Source: DASWHX01 sp036397995 (GTDB lineage Bacteria; Bacteroidota; Bacteroidia; Cytophagales; Cyclobacteriaceae). Taken from it: a stretch of 27,248 nucleotides of DNA. Shown here one piece after another: positions 22,992 to 27,248 of this stretch. Under the pieces are notes generated by a model. That model worked only from the letters and a program-made list of their open reading frames with translations, had not been told where the DNA came from and searched no databases. The DNA lies in the NCBI GenBank assembly GCA_036397995.1, contig DASWHX010000041.1, positions 1-27,248 on the forward strand, read 5' to 3'. Position 1 is the stretch's first letter. Each line of letters starts with the position of its first letter. Both the position numbers and the translations under genes were made by a program.

Positions 22992-25619
22992 ATGTCCGTT
23001 TCTACAAAATATGATCCAGCAAAAGTTGAAGACAAGTGGTATAAAGTTTGGCTGGAAAATGGTTATTTCTCTTCAACTCCGAATCCCGATAAGGAACCCT
23101 ATTGCATCGTGATTCCACCCCCCAATGTGACAGGAGTGCTGCATATGGGTCACATGCTTAATAATACCATTCAGGATATCCTCGTGCGTAAAGCAAGAAT
23201 GGAAGGAAAAGAAGCGCTCTGGGTACCGGGAACCGATCATGCTTCCATTGCCACCGAAGCGAAAGTAGTGGCGATGCTTAAGGAGCAGGGCATTTCCAAG
23301 AAGGATATTTCAAGAAAGGAATTTGTTGAAAAAGCCTGGGAATGGACCCATAAGTACGGTGGAATTATTCTTGAACAATTGAAGAAACTTGGTGCCAGCT
23401 GCGACTGGAGTCGTACTCGATTTACGATGGAGGATGACTTATCAAAAATGGTAATCATGACTTTCATAGATCTATATAATAAAGGGTATATCTACCGTGG
23501 CTATAGGATGGTTAATTGGGATCCTATTGGTAAAACAGCTTTGGCTGATGACGAAGTAAACCACCGCGATGTCAATTCGAAGTTATACTATATTAAATAC
23601 AAGATCGAAAATTCTCAGAATGAATTTATTACCATTGCTACAACAAGGCCGGAAACTATTTTAGGAGACACCGCAGTTTGTATTAACCCCGCAGACGAAA
23701 GATATAAAAACCTTGCTGGCAAACGAGCTCTGGTTCCGCTGATCAATCGTTCTATTCCAATAATTGACGACGATTATGTAACCATGGAGTTTGGAACCGG
23801 TTGTTTGAAAGTCACCCCTGCGCACGATGTTAATGACTATGAATTGGGGAAAAAGCATAAGCTGGAAACGGTTGATATTCTTAATGATGACGGAAGCCTG
23901 AATAAATCTGCCCAGCTCTTTGTAGGAAAGGACAGATTCGAAGCCCGTGAATTGATAGTTAATCAACTTGAAAAGGAAGGACACCTGGTCAAAACAGAAG
24001 CTTATGTAAGCAGTATTGGTTTTTCTGAACGCACTGATGCGATAATCGAACCGCGGCTTTCGATGCAATGGTTTGTGAGAATGAATGACCTGGTAAAGCC
24101 GGCTCTTGAGAATGTAATGAATGATGAAATCAAATTGTATCCGCCCAAATTTAAGAACTTGTATCGTCATTGGATGGAGAATGTTCGGGACTGGTGCATT
24201 AGCCGTCAGTTGTGGTGGGGTCATCAAATTCCAGCATACTATTATACCGATAATGAGTTTGTAGTAGCTGAAACTCCGGGTAAAGCCCTTGAATTAGCGC
24301 AAGAAAAAACCGGAAATACCAAACTGAAACCATCCGATCTAAAACAGGATCCGGATGTATTGGATACTTGGTTTTCCTCAGGGCTTTGGCCAATTTCGGT
24401 CTTTAATGGTCTGCTTGATCCTCAAAATAATGACATTAAGTATTACTACCCTACCAATGACTTGGTTACGGCGCCTGAAATATTGTTTTTCTGGGTCGCC
24501 AGAATGATAATTTTTGGCTATGAATACAAAGGAGAACCTCCATTCCGAAATGTGTATCTAACCGGAATTGTAAGAGACAAACTGGGCAGAAAAATGTCCA
24601 AATCGTTGGGTAATTCTCCTGATCCTATTGAATTAATAAAAAAATATTCAGCTGACGGGGTACGAACAGGAATGCTTTTCAGCTCACCTGCCGGCAATGA
24701 TTTGCTTTTTGATATAAAGCTCTGTGAGCAGGGAAGAAATTTTGCGAACAAAATCTGGAATGCATTTCGTCTTGTTTCAGGCTGGAATGTAGATAACGAC
24801 GGTTTTTCGACGCCTAACCAGATTGCAATCGATTGGATGAACTCAAGGTTTAATCAATCTCTTGAAGAATTGGAAAGTCATTTCCGAAAATTCAGAATTT
24901 CTGATGCGCTATTGACAGTTTATAAACTGGTCTGGGATGATTTTGCTTCCTGGTATCTTGAAATGATTAAGCCTGAATACGGCAAGCCTATCGATTCTCA
25001 AACCAAACAGGAAACAATCCGAATTCTTGAAAATATTTTGAAAATCCTGCACCCCTACATGCCTTTTATTACCGAAGAAATTTGGGATCAACTGGGTGAA
25101 AGGGACAATAAAAGCCGCATTATCATTTCACCATGGCCCGCGGGCGGCAAGATAGATCAGCAAATTATCAATAAAGCTAATCATTCATTTGACCTCATTA
25201 CAGCCATCCGGAAGGCAAGGAACAGCAGAGGAATTTCCCTAAAAGAATCGTTCACTTTACAATTGCTAAATGGAGATTCGCAGGTTGGTGAGTTTGAAAT
25301 TTTCATTAAGAAGCTAGCCAATGTTTCATCTTTTGAAAAAATCCCTAAATCTGATTCGGATGGAATTTCCCTGGTGGTAAACAATGTTGATTATTTTATT
25401 CCACTAACAGGCAAGGTAGACAAGGAGTCTGAGAAAAAGACATTGCTGGTAGAATTAAAATATGCGAAAGGATTCCTGGAATCAGTCAATAAAAAACTTT
25501 CCAATGAAAGGTTTGTGAATAACGCACCTGAATCAGTGGTTGAGGTTGAAAAGAAAAAGAAGGCAGATACTGAATCAAAAATTAGGTCTTTGGAAGAGAG
25601 TTTAAGCCGGTTGAATTAG
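22992..25619 (+). CDS. valS: Valyl-tRNA synthetase
   Basis: This class I aminoacyl-tRNA synthetase charges tRNA-Val with valine in the cytoplasm. The 875-residue length is normal. The HIGH motif appears as HMGH at 51-54 within PPPNVTGVLHMGHMLN, and KMSKS at 534-538 (GRKMSKSLGNSPDP). The editing (CP1) domain lies between at about 180-350, including ATTRPETILGDTAVCINP and the GTGCLKVTPAHDVNDYE stretch where mischarged threonine is hydrolysed. The anticodon-binding domain spans about 600-760. The C-terminal coiled coil that contacts tRNA spans about 815-875 (VELKYAKGFLESVNKKLSNE, then SKIRSLEESLSRL). The chosen ATG gives the canonical N-terminus YDPAKVEDKWYKVW. It is a single gene, divergent from fahA. 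Confidence 0.98.
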   Translation: MSVSTKYDPAKVEDKWYKVWLENGYFSSTPNPDKEPYCIVIPPPNVTGVLHMGHMLNNTIQDILVRKARMEGKEALWVPGTDHASIATEAKVVAMLKEQGISKKDISRKEFVEKAWEWTHKYGGIILEQLKKLGASCDWSRTRFTMEDDLSKMVIMTFIDLYNKGYIYRGYRMVNWDPIGKTALADDEVNHRDVNSKLYYIKYKIENSQNEFITIATTRPETILGDTAVCINPADERYKNLAGKRALVPLINRSIPIIDDDYVTMEFGTGCLKVTPAHDVNDYELGKKHKLETVDILNDDGSLNKSAQLFVGKDRFEARELIVNQLEKEGHLVKTEAYVSSIGFSERTDAIIEPRLSMQWFVRMNDLVKPALENVMNDEIKLYPPKFKNLYRHWMENVRDWCISRQLWWGHQIPAYYYTDNEFVVAETPGKALELAQEKTGNTKLKPSDLKQDPDVLDTWFSSGLWPISVFNGLLDPQNNDIKYYYPTNDLVTAPEILFFWVARMIIFGYEYKGEPPFRNVYLTGIVRDKLGRKMSKSLGNSPDPIELIKKYSADGVRTGMLFSSPAGNDLLFDIKLCEQGRNFANKIWNAFRLVSGWNVDNDGFSTPNQIAIDWMNSRFNQSLEELESHFRKFRISDALLTVYKLVWDDFASWYLEMIKPEYGKPIDSQTKQETIRILENILKILHPYMPFITEEIWDQLGERDNKSRIIISPWPAGGKIDQQIINKANHSFDLITAIRKARNSRGISLKESFTLQLLNGDSQVGEFEIFIKKLANVSSFEKIPKSDSDGISLVVNNVDYFIPLTGKVDKESEKKTLLVELKYAKGFLESVNKKLSNERFVNNAPESVVEVEKKKKADTESKIRSLEESLSRLN

Positions 25620-25710
25620 AACTTGATCTTTAAAGTCCCAACCGGAGATTCCGTGTAAATACTGGCCGGGGCTTAGTTGTTTCAATTAATGGGCGGGAGA
25701 AAAGAAAGTT

Positions 25711-25782
25711 TTCTGCGCAAATCCGCGAAATCTGCGGGAGAATATTTTACTTAATCCCGCTGATACCGCAGATCATCGCAGG
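25711..25782. repeat. Palindromic interspersed repeat, copy 1
   Basis: The left arm (25711-25738, beginning TTCTGCGCAAATCCGCG) is an imperfect inverted repeat of the right arm (25755-25782, ending ATCATCGCAGG). The arms agree at roughly three quarters of about 27 positions, and the inner GCGGGA/TCCCGC is perfect. The loop is an AT-rich spacer of about 16 bases. A second copy starts 93 bases further on. It resembles the short palindromic 'TCTGCG...AATCTGCGGGA' elements scattered through Bacteroidota genomes. It lies between the convergent valS gene and the gene ending at 25910. Confidence 0.7.
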
Positions 25783-25803
25783 GAAAAAATGGTTCGGGGA
25801 ATC

Positions 25804-25872
25804 TTCTGCGTAAATCCGCGAAATCTGCGGGAGATTTTTTTTAGTCCCGCTGATAACGCCAATCGTAGCAGA
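25804..25872. repeat. Palindromic interspersed repeat, copy 2
   Basis: This copy is nearly identical to copy 1 in its left arm (TTCTGCGTAAATCCGCGAAA at 25804-25823, one base different from copy 1). It shares the inner GCGGGA and TCCCGCTGATA. Its right arm has drifted (AACGCCAATCGTAGCAG), so the hairpin is weaker. The tandem arrangement suggests local duplication or repeated insertion. Position between convergent genes would allow a role as a bidirectional transcription barrier. Confidence 0.65.
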
Positions 25873-25909
25873 GGCCGATGGGTTTGGCAGGCCGGATTTA
25901 ACTATATTT

Positions 25910-26302
25910 TCAGTGTTCATCCAATGGCAGAGAAAGGTTTCTGAGGAGTTCAATGGTATTTTTCTCGATTTGTTTGAAGTAGTTCATGTTGGTATTCCTG
26001 ATTTTGCAAAATTCTCTTTTACCTGTTAGCGGGTCTACAAAAGAAATATAGGTAGTGAAAAATCCACCGGAAGCATTTATTTTCATTTCAAGAGGCATCC
26101 ACAGCCATTCCAGGCTGTCATGTTTCATTATGATACCGACCGGAATTTCCATTATTTTATTCTCCAATGAGTCAAGCGGAAAGATTAAGTTATATTCCCT
26201 GAGCATCAATAAATGCTGGCCTGCTATATCTTTTTCATCAGCAATAAGATTGCATTGGGCGAATGAAAGGGTTGGGATAAGTGTGAGGATGAGAATTTTC
26301 AT
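25910..26302 (-). CDS. Small secreted protein of unknown function
   Basis: The product has 130 residues from the ATG at 26302, which directly starts a signal peptide (MKILILTLIPTLSFAQ). The mature part is about 114 residues with two cysteines, Cys17 just after the cleavage site and one in KREFCKIRN, which might form a disulfide. Residues VGIIMKHDSLEWLWMPLEMK and the strand-rich middle suggest a small beta domain. I do not recognise the family. An upstream ATG at 26320 would add six residues and overlap the preceding gene by 11 bases. With the chosen start there are seven bases between the two genes, so they form one transcription unit. Its job is probably linked to the propeller-like protein encoded before it. 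Confidence 0.65.
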   Translation of the reverse strand: MKILILTLIPTLSFAQCNLIADEKDIAGQHLLMLREYNLIFPLDSLENKIMEIPVGIIMKHDSLEWLWMPLEMKINASGGFFTTYISFVDPLTGKREFCKIRNTNMNYFKQIEKNTIELLRNLSLPLDEH

Positions 26303-26309
26303 GAAGGAA

Positions 26310-27248
26310 TTATTTTTCAAGTGGCGGGTGCTGAAATTGCTGCCAGAATTCTTTTTCCGTCCAGTCGGGGATTTCTTCGTTGCGCCATTTCAGGGCATCG
26401 AACGGGTAACCTTCAGGAAAGTCTACATAAATCAGATATCCTTTAAAGTCAAAAGCAAATTTACTCTTATAGTAAGAGTAAAAGGTTTTTCGTTCCGCAT
26501 AATCTCTTCCTAAAAGCATCTGGTATTTTTTGTGTTCGACATCTACGATCACGGCAGTGGTTTTCTGCCTATCCCAGAAGCGGGTACCTAAAATATATTT
26601 GCCATCTGGCGAGATAGCTATAATATCAGTATTGGCTGCGACCTTCACTGAGTCTTCCAAATTACCCCAAGGTGCTAAATAGATATCTTTATTACTATAA
26701 CCACCATAACCATCCTTCCGGCCGATGGTGAAAAACAATTGATCCCCAATTAAATAACTATCTGAACAATGGGTACAGGGAATGTATTGTTTTCCGATCT
26801 TGCCCTGTTCAATCTCACTAAGATCATATACCATGATGCGGTTGTCTTGTGCAGGGTTATAATAATCCGATAAAGTGTTCAATGTATTAACAAATAGATA
26901 CTTGCCATCGCTGCTGAAAGAGGAGTGGATTTTTTTATCAGCGTTGTAGATGCTGTCGAGGAAATAATCTTTTCCATTGTGCTGAAGCCAGAGGTTTTGA
27001 TAGTAGATGGTGAAATCATCATTACTGAACATTACTTTGTAGAACCAAGAAGATCTTCCAAAATCAATAAGTCTTAGAAAACCAGTTTCAATATTTGAAG
27101 TTTCAAAGGGCGGGGTAAATCTCAGATTAAATATTTCAATTTTTTCCACTTTTTCGTTAATAATAATACTCTTATAGCTATTGACTTTACGCCCTGCTCT
27201 ACTCACAAAGATTGGACTACCTTCCTGAAATCCGAGGAACCCATATTG
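26310..27248 (-). CDS. Beta-propeller-like protein, 5' end beyond the window
   Basis: The frame stays open to the window end, so the true start lies upstream. The GTG at 27206 is only an internal codon, preceded in frame by YGFLGFQEGSPIF. The visible 312 residues contain propeller-like blades with turns of the PD40/WD40 type (SSFSSDGKYLFVNTLN, then NRIMVYDLSEIEQGK, DIIAISPDGKYILGTRF and KTTAVIVDVEHKKYQM). There is a CTHC pair at IPCTHCSDS. The C-terminus is acidic and Trp-rich (IPDWTEKEFWQQF). No catalytic motif is seen in this part. A signal peptide, if any, is outside the window. The function is unknown; related propellers in Bacteroidota are mostly periplasmic binding or scaffold proteins. 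It is followed by the small secreted protein gene seven bases later. Confidence 0.7.
   Translation of the reverse strand, partial: QYGFLGFQEGSPIFVSRAGRKVNSYKSIIINEKVEKIEIFNLRFTPPFETSNIETGFLRLIDFGRSSWFYKVMFSNDDFTIYYQNLWLQHNGKDYFLDSIYNADKKIHSSFSSDGKYLFVNTLNTLSDYYNPAQDNRIMVYDLSEIEQGKIGKQYIPCTHCSDSYLIGDQLFFTIGRKDGYGGYSNKDIYLAPWGNLEDSVKVAANTDIIAISPDGKYILGTRFWDRQKTTAVIVDVEHKKYQMLLGRDYAERKTFYSYYKSKFAFDFKGYLIYVDFPEGYPFDALKWRNEEIPDWTEKEFWQQFQHPPLEK

Noticed and set aside
25711..25872. CRISPR-like direct repeats
   Set aside because: Only two copies, repeats are internally palindromic over most of their length, and there are no spacers of regular size or cas genes.
27204..27206. GTG as start of the propeller-like gene
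   Set aside because: The frame is open and coding-like through all remaining bases to the window end, so the start is outside.

Overview
The window looks like a chromosomal piece of a Bacteroidota bacterium, most likely of the Cytophagales/Cyclobacteriaceae type. Reasons: moderately AT-rich DNA, Bacteroidota-style promoters (-7 box TAnnTTTG), few strong Shine-Dalgarno sequences, MacB/FtsX-type permeases, a DUF5777-like barrel, lipoproteins with a Cys-Ser-Asp-Asp-Asp export signal, a SigZ-type sigma factor and CX4CH cytochromes. No tRNA, rRNA, CRISPR array, prophage or intact insertion sequence was seen. All family calls come from reading motifs by eye; no database search was run.

Layout. (1) 1-1784: a MacB/FtsX-family ABC permease, cut by the window edge and carrying a frameshift near 167, followed by a long RNA hairpin. 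(2) 1972-4691: an HTH regulator and, convergent to it, an outer-membrane barrel. (3) 4791-6200: sigZ-arsM, a Cys-tailed ECF sigma factor and an arsenite methyltransferase. Each gene is preceded by the same bipartite promoter-like motif, TTGCGTC-N16-CGTTAT. (4) 6264-9015: a secreted S9 (DPP4-type) peptidase and a GNAT acetyltransferase. (5) 9143-17204, minus strand: a tightly packed nine-gene respiratory/electron-transfer cluster. In order of transcription it encodes a monoheme cytochrome c, a secreted unknown, a carboxypeptidase-regulatory/YceI-like lipoprotein, an ethylbenzene-dehydrogenase-like lipoprotein with an inserted cytochrome c domain, a CX4CH cytochrome lipoprotein, a DUF5777-like barrel, a small Tat-like membrane protein, an NrfC/PsrB-type Fe-S protein, an NrfD/PsrC quinone-interacting membrane protein and an Ig-like single-pass membrane protein (the small Tat-like protein makes ten ORFs in all). 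No molybdopterin or multiheme catalytic subunit is present. A TGAT-N4-ATCA (Crp/Fnr-like) palindrome sits just upstream of the putative -33 box of the first gene.

(6) 17381-20650: a fatty-acid desaturase, a shortened ECF sigma factor resembling ECF41, and a membrane-bound AraC-type regulator with a degenerate kinase-like middle. (7) 20696-22873: fumarylacetoacetase and a flavin-reductase-family protein, directly abutting (tyrosine/homogentisate breakdown). (8) 22992-25619: valyl-tRNA synthetase. (9) 25711-25872: two tandem copies of a palindromic interspersed repeat, between convergent genes. (10) 25910-27248: a small secreted protein and a beta-propeller-like protein cut by the window end.

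The most noteworthy systems are the NrfCD/cytochrome cluster without a catalytic subunit, and the sigZ-arsM unit with its shared promoter motif. The motif also decides the start codons of both genes.
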